The notes below the pieces were generated by a model. The model saw only the letters and a program-made list of their open reading frames with translations, was not told the origin of the DNA and ran no database searches. 64,000 nucleotides of DNA, from NCBI RefSeq assembly GCF_041146395.1, contig NC_091009.1:758501-822500 (forward strand), read 5' to 3'. The stretch's first letter is position 1. Each line of letters opens with the position of its first letter. Made by a program: the position numbers and the translations under genes. The stretch comes from Eulemur rufifrons. Taxonomy: Eukaryota; Chordata; Mammalia; Primates; Lemuridae. Below are positions 12,319 to 22,798 of this stretch, piece by piece.

Positions 12319-12367
12319 TACCTCTCTGCTAACTATTGGCAGAATCTGAACGGAGGAAGTGGGAGAA
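12319..12367 (-). repeat. 49-bp inverted repeat, right arm (inversion junction)
   Basis: Starts TACCTCTCTGCTAACTATTG and pairs perfectly with 11957-12005. Its left edge at 12318/12319 is the point where the inverted 5' segment meets the forward 3' segment. Confidence 0.92.
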
Positions 12368-12886
12368 GCTATGGCCTGCCAGGTGGCACAAAGTCCCTTT
12401 TGCAGCACCCCCTGCTAGACACTAGGAGATGGATGGGAACAAAAGACTTAAATAGGAGAATAGTTAGATTATGGGGGGTGTTATCTTAGATAGAGTGTAA
12501 AACTGGTGTTAATAACATGTTCTGGAAGACACAATTTTGAATAATTACACGTGACCATAGCTTCCTTTACAATCTTCTATGGTTAAATTTCTGACCGTCT
12601 TTGCCTCGTTTCTTCATCTTCCTTCCCCCACCTGCCCAAGGTGACCAGAAACCCTCTCACCATTCTGATTTGTTCTCACCATCCTAATTACACTCACTGG
12701 TACATTTCTTTTTAGAAGAGCATGTACAAAGTTTGTATCAGTTAAATATACTGATATGTATTTCATATGTTGATATTTCTCATTACTTTAACATTTTTAT
12801 AAGTAATGGTTTATGTATGAACACATATTTATATAAAAAGTACAGCTGGAGTTTCAAAAAATACCTGTCCCCTCATAGGCATAAAA

Positions 12887-12892
12887 AATAAA
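12887..12892 (+). promoter_or_regulatory. Polyadenylation signal AATAAA of the retrocopy
   Basis: AATAAA lies 18 nt before the poly(A) tract that begins at 12910, the normal spacing for a mammalian mRNA 3' end. It shows that the insert derives from a polyadenylated transcript read on the plus strand. Confidence 0.85.
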
Positions 12893-12909
12893 GAAAAGTT
12901 TAATGATTC

Positions 12910-12931
12910 AAAAAAAAAAAAAAAAAAAAAA
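12910..12931 (+). other. Poly(A) tail of the retrocopy
   Basis: Uninterrupted run of 22-23 A residues (the last A can be assigned to the target duplication). A pure tail suggests the insertion is not very old. Confidence 0.9.
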
Positions 12932-12947
12932 AGAATTATAGGATAGG
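12932..12947. repeat. Target site duplication, right copy
   Basis: AGAATTATAGGATAGG, identical to 11941-11956. Sequence after it (GCTTCTTCTCAAGG) continues exactly as in the empty copy at 17033. Confidence 0.92.
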
Positions 12948-13119
12948 GCTTCTTCTCAAGGTGTTATGCATTCACGTTAAGTTAAGGGGCTAAGTTAGGG
13001 TTACGGAGAGGTTTATGTTTTAAGCTGAGCAATAGGATCAGGGCTAGGTATTATGTTCAGGGTGAGGGTTATCTGTTAGGGGTAGTGTTTATACTTAGCG
13101 TACGGGCTCTGTCTGCACT

Positions 13120-13135
13120 GGGCGGGGGGCGGGGG
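13120..13135 (+). promoter_or_regulatory. GC-box-like run in core A1 (candidate only)
   Basis: GGGCGGGGGGCGGGGG lies just after the GGGCTCTGTCTGCACT start of the core and is repeated at 17205-17220. A related GGCGGGCGGGGGG run occurs in the minus-strand A2 cores (for example 50405-50417). It matches the Sp1-type GC box and can also form a G-quadruplex. Whether it promotes transcription is unknown. It lies so that a transcript started here would read into UUAGGG-like RNA. Confidence 0.3.
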
Positions 13136-16100
13136 TTAGGGGGATGGGATTGTCGCCGAGAACCCACTCTACCGTACGCTGGTTATGGGCTCCTGGGTTT
13201 CATGCAGGACACAGTGGCAGAGCCCCCTTTTACTCATGGCATGGGAGGATTGTAGGCTTTCTAAACTCTGAGAAAGCAAGAAGTCTGAGAATTAGATTTA
13301 GGGGTAGGATTATGGTAATGTTTAGGGATGAAGATTAGTGTCAGGGTGGGGTCTTAGGTTAGGGGTTGGGGTTAAAAGTTAGTGTTAGGTTTAACAGTTA
13401 CAGTTAGGTTTACGGTTAAGTTTCAGGGTTAGGGTTAAGGTTTGGGTTTAGCGTTTGGCACAGGGGTAGGCTTCAGTGTTAGCTTTATGGTTAAAGATTA
13501 GGATTAGTGTTAGTGTGAGGATTAATGGTAAGGGTCAAGATTAATGGTTCAGGTTGGGGTTAGGCTTAGGTTTAGGGTTAGGTGTTAGGGTTAGGCTTAG
13601 GGTTAAGGGATAGGATTAGGGTTAAGTGTTGGGCTTAGGGTTAGTGTTTAGTGTTAGGGTTATCATTAAGGATTAGGGTTAGGGTCAGGGTTAAATGTTT
13701 GGGTGCGGGTAATGGTTAGGGTCAGGGTTAAGGTTTACGGATAGGGTTAGTGTTAAGGGTTATGGGTAGGTTTAGGGTTCAGGGTTAGAATTAGCGTTAG
13801 GGCTTAAGGTTAGGATTAGGTGGTAGGTTACATTTAGGGTTAGATCTAGGCGTTAGAGTAAGGATTAAGAGATAGGGTTAGGTTTAATGCTTAGGATTAG
13901 GGTTAGGGTTTGGGGTAAAAGTAAGTGTTAGGGAAAAGGTTTAAGTATCAAAGGTTAGGGTTATGTTTAGCTGTAGTGTTAAGGTTAGGGATAAGGGATA
14001 AGATTGGCATAAGGGTTTTCCTTACTGTTAGGGTTAAGGGTTACGCTTAGATTAAAGGTTAAGGTTAGGGTCAGTGTTAAGGGTTAGGGTGAGTGTTAAC
14101 GGTTACGGTAAAGGTTAAGCGTTAGTGTTAGGGATTAGCGATTAGGGTATTTGGTAAGTGTTAGGGTTAGGAGTTAGTGTTTTATGAAAGGTTATGGTTA
14201 GAATTAGGATTGGGGTTAGTGTTAGGGTTAGGGTTAGGGTAAAAGGATAGGATTAGGGTTAAGGGTTGGGCTCAGGGTTAGGGTTAAATTTTAGTATTAG
14301 GGTTAATGTTTAGTGTTATGGTCCAGTTTAAGTGTTAGGGTGAGGGTTAACGGTTAGGATTAGGCTTAGAGGTTGGGGATATAGTGAGGGTTCAGTGTTA
14401 GGGTTAGGTTTAGGGTTCAGGGTTAGGGTTAGCTTTAGGGGTTACGGTTAGGTGTTAGGTTACTGTCAGGGTTGGGTCTAGTCGTGAGGGTAAGGTTTAG
14501 GGTTAGCTTTAAGAGCTAGGGTTAGGTTTAATGGTTAGGATTAGGATTAAGGTTAAAGGTTAGGGTAAGGCTTAGGGGTTAGGGTGAAGGGTTAAGGGTT
14601 TTTGTTAGGCATAGCGTTGGGGTTAGAAGTAAGGGTTACTGTCAGTGTTAGGGTTGTAGGCAGGGTTACGGTTAGGGTTAGCGGTTTAGAATTAGGGTTA
14701 GGGATTAGGTGTTCCAGTGATGAATAGGAGATAGGGTGAGAATTAGTGGATAGGGGTTGTTCTCAGGGAATGGGTTATGCACTAACGTTAGGATAAGAGG
14801 TTAAAGTTAGGCTCACGGTCAGTTTTACGTGTTAAGGGGAGAAATAGGAACAGGGTTGGGTGTTATGTTCAGGGTGAGGGATATCTGTTACAGGTATTGT
14901 TTATGCTTAGCGCACGGGCCCTGTCTGCATTAGGCGGGGGAGGAGGCTCGGGGGCTGGGATTGTCACCAGGATCCCACTGTATCGTCCTCTGGGTATGGG
15001 CCCGTGGGTTTCATGCAGGACACCGTGGTAGAGCCTCCTTTCACGCATGGCATGGGAGGATTGCAGGCTTTCTAAACTCTAAGAAAGCAAGAAGTCTGAG
15101 AATTAGATTTAGGGTTAGGATTATGGTTAGGGTTAAGGATGAAGTTTAGTGTTAGGGTGAGGGCTTAGGGTTAGGGATTAGGGTTAGGGTTAAAGGTTAC
15201 TCTTAGGTTTAACAGTTACAGTTCGGTTTAGGGTTGAGGTTTACGGTTAGGGTTAAGATGAGGGGTTAGGGTTTGGTATAGGGTTAGGGTTAGGTACAGG
15301 GTTAGGGTTAAGTGTTAGAATTAGGGTTGAAGATTAGGATTAGGGTTAGGATTAAAGGTTAGCGTGAGAGTTAACGGTTAGGGTTAAGGTTAAGAGTTAG
15401 TGTTAGGGTTTAGGTTTAGGGTTAAGGGTTAGGGTTAGTTTTAGGGTTCGAGTTATGTGTTAGGGTTTGTGTTAGAGGTTAGGGTTTGGTTTACTGTTCA
15501 GGGTTAGGGTTACGTTTAGGGGTTAGCATTAGGGTTAAGGATTAGGTTTAGGGTAAGGGTTTAGAGTTAGTGTTCGTCTTTAGGCTCGGGGCTTAGGTTC
15601 AGGGTCAGGGGTTAGAGTTGGTGGTAGGGCTTAGATTTAGCGGTCAGTTTAAGGGCACAGGAGCTGTTTAATCTATGGTGAGAGGGGTCTGTTCGGAGTC
15701 ACCACAAAGCACAACATCATTCCCTGGGCCCTGGGACAAGACCTACATGCAAGACTCAGGCGGAGCCTCATCTCACACATGGCATGGCTGTATTGTAGGC
15801 TTGCTTCACTCTGGGAATGGAAGTAGTGTGAGAATTAGGGTTAGGGTTGGGGTTAGGGGTTGCAAGTTAGGGGTTAGGTTTTGACTCAGGGTTAGGTGGT
15901 AGGGATTAGTGGTTAGGGTTAGAGTTAGTGTTACGGGTTAAGTGTTAAGTCTGCTTTAGGGGGCCATGGTAAGTTTTAGGTTTGGAGTTAGCGTTAGGGT
16001 TAGGGTTTAGGGTTAAGGGATAGGGTTAGGGTTAAGGGTTAGGCTTAGGTTTCGGGTTCAGGTTTAGGGTTAGGGTCAGGGTTAAGGTTTAGGGTGAGGG

Positions 16101-17016
16101 TGAAGAGTTAGGGTTAGGGTTACGGGATTAGGGATAGGTTTAGGGTTAAGGGTCAGGTGTATGGTTCAGGTTTAAGGTTAGCATTAGGGGGTTAGCGTTA
16201 GTGTTACCTGTAGGTCAGTGTTGGGGTTAGATCTCTAGGCATTAGGGTAAAGGTTAGGGTTAGGGTTAATTGTTAGGGTTATGTTGAATGGTTAGGATTG
16301 GGATTAGGGTTAAGGGTTAGGGTTAAGGTTAGGGGTTATGACTAAGGATCAACGCTTAGTGTTATTTTTGGGCATAGGTTTAGCATAAGCGGTTAGGGTT
16401 AGCGTTAGTGTTGTTCATAGCGTTAAGGTTAAGGTTGGCGTTTCACAATTAGGGATTAGGTGTTATGGTTATGGCTAGGAGTTAGGGTTAGAATTACGGT
16501 ATAGGGCTTGTTCTAGGGTGTCATGCATTTACCTTAAGATAAGGGGTTAAAGTTAGGGTTACGGTGAGCTTTACCTGTTAAGGTGAGCAGTAGGATCAGG
16601 GTTAGGTGTTATGTTCTGGGTTAGGGTTATGGGTGAGGGGTAGGGTTTATCCTTAGGGCACGGGCCCTGTATGCACTAGGAGGCGAAGTTAGGGATCTGT
16701 GATGGTCGCTGGGAACCCACTCTATCGTACGCAGTGTATGGGCCTCTGGGTTTCATGCAGGACACTGTGGCAGAGCCGGCTTTCATGCATGGCTTAGTAG
16801 GATTGTAGGCTTTCAAAACTCTGAGAAAGCAAGGAGTCTGAGAATTAGATTTTGGGTTAGGATTACGGCACGGTTTAGGGATGAAGATTAGTGTTAGGGA
16901 GAGGGCTTAGGGTTAGGGTTTAGGGTTAGGTTTAGGGTTGTTGGTAGGGTGAAGGTTAGGGTTGACGTTTTAGAATTAGGGATGAGGTATTACGGTTATG
17001 ACTATGGTTTAGGATT

Positions 17017-17032
17017 AGAATTATAGGATAGG
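17017..17032. other. Empty (pre-insertion) site of the retrocopy
   Basis: Single copy of AGAATTATAGGATAGG with the same flanks on both sides as the filled site (TTTAGGATT before, GCTTCTTCTCAAGG after). It gives the exact insertion size, 991 bp including one target duplication. Confidence 0.93.
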
Positions 17033-17182
17033 GCTTCTTCTCAAGGTGTTATGCATTCACGTTAAGTTAAGGGGCTAAGTTAGGGTTACGGAGAGGTTTA
17101 TGTTTTAAGCTGAGCAATAGGATCAGGGCTAGGTATTATGTTCAGGGTGAGGGTTATCTGTTAGGGGTAGTGTTTATACTTA

Positions 17183-20100
17183 GCGTACGGGCTCTGTCTG
17201 CACTGGGCGGGGGGCGGGGGTTAGGGGGATGGGATTGTCGCCGAGAACCCACTCTACCGTACGCTGGTTATGGGCTCCTGGGTTTCATGCAGGACACAGT
17301 GGCAGAGCCCCCTTTTACTCATGGCATGGGAGGATTGTAGGCTTTCTAAACTCTGAGAAAGCAAGAAGTCTGAGAATTAGATTTAGGGGTAGGATTATGG
17401 TAATGTTTAGGGATGAAGATTAGTGTCAGGGTGGGGTCTTAGGTTAGGGGTTGGGGTTAAAAGTTAGTGTTAGGTTTAACAGTTACAGTTAGGTTTACGG
17501 TTAAGTTTCAGGGTTAGGGTTAAGGTTTGGGTTTAGCGTTTGGCACAGGGGTAGGCTTCAGTGTTAGCTTTATGGTTAAAGATTAGGATTAGTGTTAGTG
17601 TGAGGATTAATGGTAAGGGTCAAGATTAATGGTTCAGGTTGGGGTTAGGCTTAGGTTTAGGGTTAGGTGTTAGGGTTAGGCTTAGGGTTAAGGGATAGGA
17701 TTAGGGTTAAGTGTTGGGCTTAGGGTTAGTGTTTAGTGTTAGGGTTATCATTAAGGATTAGGGTTAGGGTCAGGGTTAAATGTTTGGGTGCGGGTAATGG
17801 TTAGGGTCAGGGTTAAGGTTTACGGATAGGGTTAGTGTTAAGGGTTACGGGTAGGTTTAGGGTTCAGGGTTAGAATTAGCGTTAGGGCTTAAGGTTAGGA
17901 TTAGGTGGTAGGTTACATTTAGGGTTAGATCTAGGCGTTAGAGTAAGGATTAAGAGATAGGGTTAGGTTTAATGCTTAGGATTAGGGTTAGGGTTTGGGG
18001 TAAAAGTAAGTGTTAGGGGTTAGGTTTAAGGATCAAAGGTTAGGGTTATTTTTAGCTGTAGTGTTAGGGTTAGGGATAAGGGATCCCATTAGCATTAAGG
18101 TTCTTCCTTACTGTAGGGTTAAGGGTTAGGCTTAGAGTTAAATGTGAAGGTTAGGGTCAGTGTTAAGATTTAGGGTGAGGGTTAACGGTTAGCGTAAAGG
18201 TTAAGCGTTAGGGTTAGGGATTAGTGATTAGGGTTTTTGGTTAGTGTTAGGGTTAGCGGTTAGGAGTTAGTGTTTTATGAAGGGGTATGGTTAGAATTAG
18301 GATTGGGGTTAGAGTTAGGGTGAGGTATAGGGGTTAGGTTTAGGGGTTAGTTTTAGGGTAAAAGGATAGGATTAGGGTTACGGATTGGGCTTAGGTTTAG
18401 GGTTAAAGTTTACTGCTAGGGTTAGGGATAGCGTTCAGGGTTAGCTTTAGGGGTTCTGGTTAGGGTTAGGTGTTAGGTTAGTGTCAGGGTTAGGTCTAGT
18501 CGTGAGGGTAAGGTTTAGGGTTAGCTTTAAGAGCTAGGGTTAGGTTTAATGGTTAGGATTAGGATTAGGGTTAAGGGTTAGGGTAAGGCTTAGGAGTTAG
18601 GGTGAAGGGTTAAGGGTTTTTGTTAGGCATAGCGTTGGGGTTAGAAGTAACGGTTACTGTCAGTGTTAGCGTTGTAGGCAGGGTTACGGTTAGAGTTAGC
18701 GGTTTAGAATTAGGGTTAGGGATTAGGTGTCACAGTTTTGACTAGGAGATAGGGTTAGAATTATGGGATAGGGGTTGTTCTCAGGGAATGGGTTATGCAT
18801 TAACGTTAGGATAAGAGGTTAAAGTTAGGCTCACGGTCAGTTTTACGTGTTAAGGGGAGAAATAGGAACAGGGTTAGGTGTTATGTTCAGGGTGAGGGAT
18901 ATCTGTTACATGTATTGTTTATGCTTAGCGCACGGGCTATGTCTGCCTTAGGAAAGGGCGGGGGGAGGTTAGGGGGCTGGGATTGTCACCAGGATCCCAC
19001 TGTATCGTACTCTGGTTATGGGCCCGTGGGTTTCATGCAGGACACCGTGGTAGAGCCTCCTTTCACGCATGGCATGGGAGGATTGCAGGCTTCCTAAACT
19101 CTAAGAAAGCAAGAAGTCTGAGAATTAGATTTAGGGTTAGGATTATGGTTAGGGTTAAGGATGAAGTTTAGTGCTAGGGTGAGGGCTTAGGATTAGGGAT
19201 TAGGGTTAGGGTTAAAGGTTACTCTTAGGTTTAATGGTTACAGTTCAGTTTAGGGTTGAGGTTTACAGTTAGGGTTAATATGAGGGGTTAGTGTTTGGTA
19301 TAGGGTTAGGGTTAGGTACAGGGTTAGGGTTAAATGTTAGGTTTAGGGTTGAAGATTAGGATTAGGGTTAGGATTAAAGGTTAGTGTGAGAGTTAACGGT
19401 TAGGGTTAAGGTTAAGAGTTAGGGTTAGGGTTTAGGTTTAGGGTTAAGGGTTAGGTTTAGTTTTAGGGTTAGAGTTATATGTTATGGTTTGTGTTAGAGG
19501 TTAGGGTTAGGTTTACTGTTCACGCTTAGGGTTACGTTTAGGGGTTAGCATTAGGGTTAGGGATTAGGTTTAGGGTAAGGGTTTAGAGTTAGTGTTGGGC
19601 TTTAGGCTCGCAGCTTAGGTTCAGGGTCAGGGGTTAGGGTTGGTGGTAGGGCTTAGATTTAGCGGTCAGTTTAAGGGCACAGGACCTGGTTAATCTACGG
19701 TGAGAGGGGTGCGGTCGGAGTCACCACGAAAGCACAACATCATTCCCTGGGCCCTGGGACAAGACCTACATGCAGGACTCAGGCGGAGCCTCATCTCACA
19801 CATGGCATGGCTGTATTGTAGGCTTGCTTCACTCTGGGAATGGAAGTAGTGTGAGAATTAGGGTTAGGGTTGGGGTTAGGGGTTTCGAGTTAGGGGTTCG
19901 GTTTCGAGTCAGGGTTAAGTGGTAGGGATTAGTGATTAGGGTTAGAGTTAGTGTTACGAGTTATGTGTTAAGTCTCGTTAGGGGGCCAGGGTAAGGTTTA
20001 GGTTTGGAGTTAGCGTTAGGGTTAGGCGTTAGGGTTAAGGGATAGGGTTAGGGTTAAGGGTTAGGCTTAGGGTTAGGGTTCAGGTTTAGGGTTAGGGTCA

Positions 20101-21092
20101 GGGTTAAGGGTTAGGGTCAGGGTTAACAGTTAGGGTTAGGGGGTTAGGGATAGGTTTAGGGTTAAGGGTCAAGGCTATGGTTCAGGTTTAAGGTTAGCAT
20201 TAGGGGGTTAGCGTTAGTGTTAACTGTAGGTCAGTGTTGGGTTTAGATCTCTAGGCATTAGGGTAAAGGTTAGGGTTAGGGTTAATTGTTAGGGTTATGT
20301 TTAATGGTTAGGATTGGGATTAGCGTGAAGAGTTAGGGTTAAGGTTAGGGGTTATGACTAAGGATCAACGGTTAGGGTTATTTTTATGTGTAGGGTTAGC
20401 GTAAGGGGTTAGGGTTATTGTTAGTGTTGTTCGGAGGGTTAAGGTTAGGGTTGGCGTTTCACAATTAGGGATTAGGTGTTATGGTTATGGCTAGGAGTTA
20501 GGGTTAGAATTACGGTATAGGTCTTGTTCTCAGGGTGTCATGCATTAACGTTATGATAAGGGCTTAAAGTTAGGGTTACGGTGAGCTTTACCTGTTAAGG
20601 TGAGCAGTAGGATCAGGGTTAGGTGTTATGTTCTGGGTTAGGGTTAAGGGTGAAGGGTAGGGTTTATCCTTAGGGCACGGGCCCTGTATGCACTAGGAGG
20701 CGAAGTTAGGGATCTGTGATGATCCCTGGGAACCCATTCTTTAGTACGCAGTGTATGGGCCTCTGGGTTTCATGCAGGACACTGTGGTAGAGCGGGCTTT
20801 CATGCATGGCTTAGTAGGATTGTAGGCTTTCAAAACTCTGAGAATTAGATTTCGGGTTAGGATTACGGCACGGTTTAGGGATGAATATTAGTGTTAGGGT
20901 GAGTGCTTAGGGTTTGGGGTTAGGGTTAGGGGTAGGGTTCATCGTTAGGGTTATGTTTAGGCAGTAGGGTTATGGGTTAGGAATAGGGTAAGTGTTTAAT
21001 GTTAGTGATGGGCGTTAGGGTCAGGGCTTAAGTTTAGGGTTAGGGGTTAGTGTTAGAGTTAGTGTTAGGGCTTAGATTTAGAGGTTATTTTA
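17183..21092 (+). repeat. Four-core telomeric HOR unit, copy 3, diverged second half
   Basis: A1 at 17183-17378, A2 at 18928-19126, B at 19674-19859, A3 at 20673-20846. The first ~830 bp are almost identical to copy 2. From about 18.02 kb it departs, with a GGATCCCATTAGCATTAAGG variant near 18082 instead of AAGATTGGCATAAGGG and a deletion of several tens of bases near 18,420. The A3 core lacks about 15 bp (AAAGCAAGGAGTCTG). Confidence 0.82.
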
Positions 21093-22780
21093 AGGGCACA
21101 GGACCTGTGTAATCTATGGTGAGAAGTGTGCGGAATGGGTCATCGCCACACCACACCATCGTACCCTAGGCCTTGGGCCCAGACCTACATGTAGGTCTCA
21201 GGCAGAGCCTCTTCTCACGCATGGCATGGTTTTATTGTAGGCTTGGCTAACTCTGAGAATGGAGGAAGTGTGAGAATTATGGTTATGATTAGGGTTAGGT
21301 GTTTGGGGTTAGGGGTTAGTGTTCGAGTGAGGGTTAGGGGTTAGGGATTAGGGGTTAGGGTTAATGTTAGCATTAGGGGTTAACGGTTAGGGTTAGGTTA
21401 GGGACTAGGGTTAGATTTAGGGTTGGGGTAGGGTTAGGGTTAGGGGTTAGGGTTAGGGTTAAGGGATAGGATTAGGGTTAAGGGTTAAGGCTTAGGGTTA
21501 GCATTAAGGGATGTGTTAGGGTTAAGGGTTAGGGTTATGGTCCGAGTTAAGGGTTAGGATGAGGGTTAACAGTTAGGGTTATAAGTTAGGGATAGTGTTA
21601 GGATTAAGGTCTAGGGTTAGGGTTAGAGGTAGTTTTACTGCTAAGATTAGGTCTAGGCATTAAGGTAAGGGTTAGTGTTAGGATTAGGTTTAATTGTTAG
21701 GATTAGGATCAGAATTAAGGGTTAGGCTTAGGGTTAGGGGATAGGGTTAGGGTTTAGGGTAAACTTTTAAGGTTATGTTTAGGGATAAGGTTAGGGTTAG
21801 CGTTTAAGGTTAGGGTTAGTATTAGGGTTGTTTGTAGGGTTAAGGTAATGTTTAGTGGTTAGAATTAGGGTTAGGGATTAGGGGTTACTGTTATGGCTAG
21901 GAGTTTGGGTTAGTATTAAGTGATAGGGGTTGTTCTTAGCATAAGTGTTATGCATTAACGTTAGAATAAGTGGTTATAGTTAGGTTTATGGTGAGGTTTA
22001 TGTGTTAAGGTGAGCAATAGGATCAGGGTTAGAATTATGAGTGAGGGGTAGGGTTTTGCTTAGGGTATGGGCCCTGTCTGCCCTAGGAGTGGGATTGAGG
22101 GGGATGCGATTGTCACCAGAAACCCACTCTATCGTATGCAGGGTATGGGCCCATGGGTTTCTTGTAGGACACTCTGGCAGAGCCTGATTTCACGCATGGT
22201 AAAGGAGGATTGTAAGCTTTCCAATCTCTAAGAAAGTAAGAAGTCTGAGAATTAGATTTAGGGTTAGGATTATCGTTATGGTTAGGGATGAAGTTTAATC
22301 TTAGGGTGAGGGCTTCGGGTAAGGGGATAGGGTTAGTTATAGGGTTAAAAGTTACTCTTAGGTTTAACAGTTACAGTTAGACTTAGGGTTTAGGTTTAGG
22401 GTTAGGGTTAAGCTTAGGGGTTACGGTTTGGTACAGGGTTAGGGTTAAGTGTTAGGGTTAGGGTTAAAGATCATGACTAGGGTTAGAGTTAAGGGTTAGT
22501 TTGAGTGTTAACAGTTAGGGTTAAGGATAACTTTTCGGGTTAGGGGTTAGGATTAGTGTTCGGGCTGAGATTTAGCGGTTAGTTTAAGGGCACAGAACCT
22601 GTTTAATCTATGGTGAGAGTGGTGCACAGGGTCGCTGCGACACGACACCACCATACGCTGGGCCTTGGGCCAAGACCTACATACAGGGCTCAGGTGGAGC
22701 CTCTTCTCACGCATGACATGGCTGTATTGTAGGCTTGGTTAACTCTGAGAATGGAAGAAGTGTGAGAAATCGGGTTAGGG
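21093..22780 (+). repeat. Irregular end of the plus-strand arm: B, A, B cores
   Basis: B at 21093-21278, A at 22063-22253 and B at 22586-22769, in degenerate TTAGGG. The regular A1-A2-B-A3 order is lost here, and the cores are more diverged from the consensus than those of units 1 and 2 (for example CTTGTAGGACACTCTGGC for CATGCAGGACACAGTGGC). The last TTAGGG before the flip is at 22775-22780. Confidence 0.8.
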
Positions 22781-22798
22781 CTGGCTGTAGGTGTTTTT
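22781..22798. other. Head-to-head telomeric junction (TTAGGG meets CCCTAA)
   Basis: Left of this point the plus strand is G-rich TTAGGG derivatives; right of it, to the window end, it is C-rich CCCTAA derivatives. The spacer CTGGCTGTAGGTGTTTTT belongs to neither. Both arms point their telomeric 3' direction at this spot, the topology seen in end-to-end chromosome fusions such as human 2q. An inversion inside a repeat array would look the same. Confidence 0.85.

Larger units (their letters stand above)
11957..12931 (+). pseudogene. 5'-truncated, 5'-inverted processed retrocopy of a cellular mRNA
   Basis: Unique A/T-rich sequence inside the TTAGGG array, bounded by a 16-bp target duplication and ending in a poly(A) tract with an upstream AATAAA. 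The left 362 bp (11957-12318) are inverted relative to the right 591 bp (12319-12909), and the first 49 bp of the insert recur as a reverse complement at 12319-12367. This is what L1 twin priming produces when the two cDNAs overlap by 49 nt. On the minus strand a frame ends at a stop at 12226-12228, with the last residues reading PGPEELFRSAGLLQLM. That could be the C-terminus of the source protein, the rest being 3' UTR. I do not recognise the source gene. The sister repeat copy carries the empty site. Confidence 0.88.
8016..13097 (+). repeat. Four-core telomeric HOR unit, copy 1, with retrocopy insert
   Basis: Order A1 (8016-8210), A2 (9835-10028), B (10576-10760), A3 (11581-11770), each separated by degenerate TTAGGG. 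Length is 5,082 bp including a 991-bp retrocopy insertion, so about 4.09 kb net. A cores run from GCNCGGGCCCTGTCTGCA through ACCCACTCTATCGTAC and CATGCAGGACAC to AAGTCTGAGAATT. B cores start AGGGCACAGGANCTGTTTAA and end AGTGTGAGAATT. The part from about 9.22 kb onward is nearly identical to copy 2, while 8.0-9.2 kb is clearly more diverged. Confidence 0.85.
13098..17182 (+). repeat. Four-core telomeric HOR unit, copy 2 (4,085 bp)
   Basis: A1 at 13098-13293, A2 at 14911-15104, B at 15652-15836, A3 at 16657-16846. Offsets from copy 1 are a constant 5,076 before the insertion point and from copy 3 a constant 4,085 in the first part. The empty retrocopy target is at 17017-17032. A2 and B differ from copy 1 by only isolated bases (for example CATGCAAGACTC for CATGCAGGACTC in B). 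Confidence 0.87.

Noticed and set aside
11957..12367. DNA transposon with 49-bp terminal inverted repeats
   Set aside because: The right arm of the inverted repeat is internal to the insertion. The insertion has a 16-bp target duplication and a poly(A) tail at its true right end, so L1-driven twin priming fits and a cut-and-paste element does not.
8061..20000. Identical small proteins encoded by the plus-arm cores (for example 9885-10073 and 14961-15149)
   Set aside because: Identity reflects the recent tandem duplication. The C-terminal RIRFRVRIMVRVK-type tails are translated TTAGGG derivatives, and the frames depend on ATGs inside the core that differ among subtypes.
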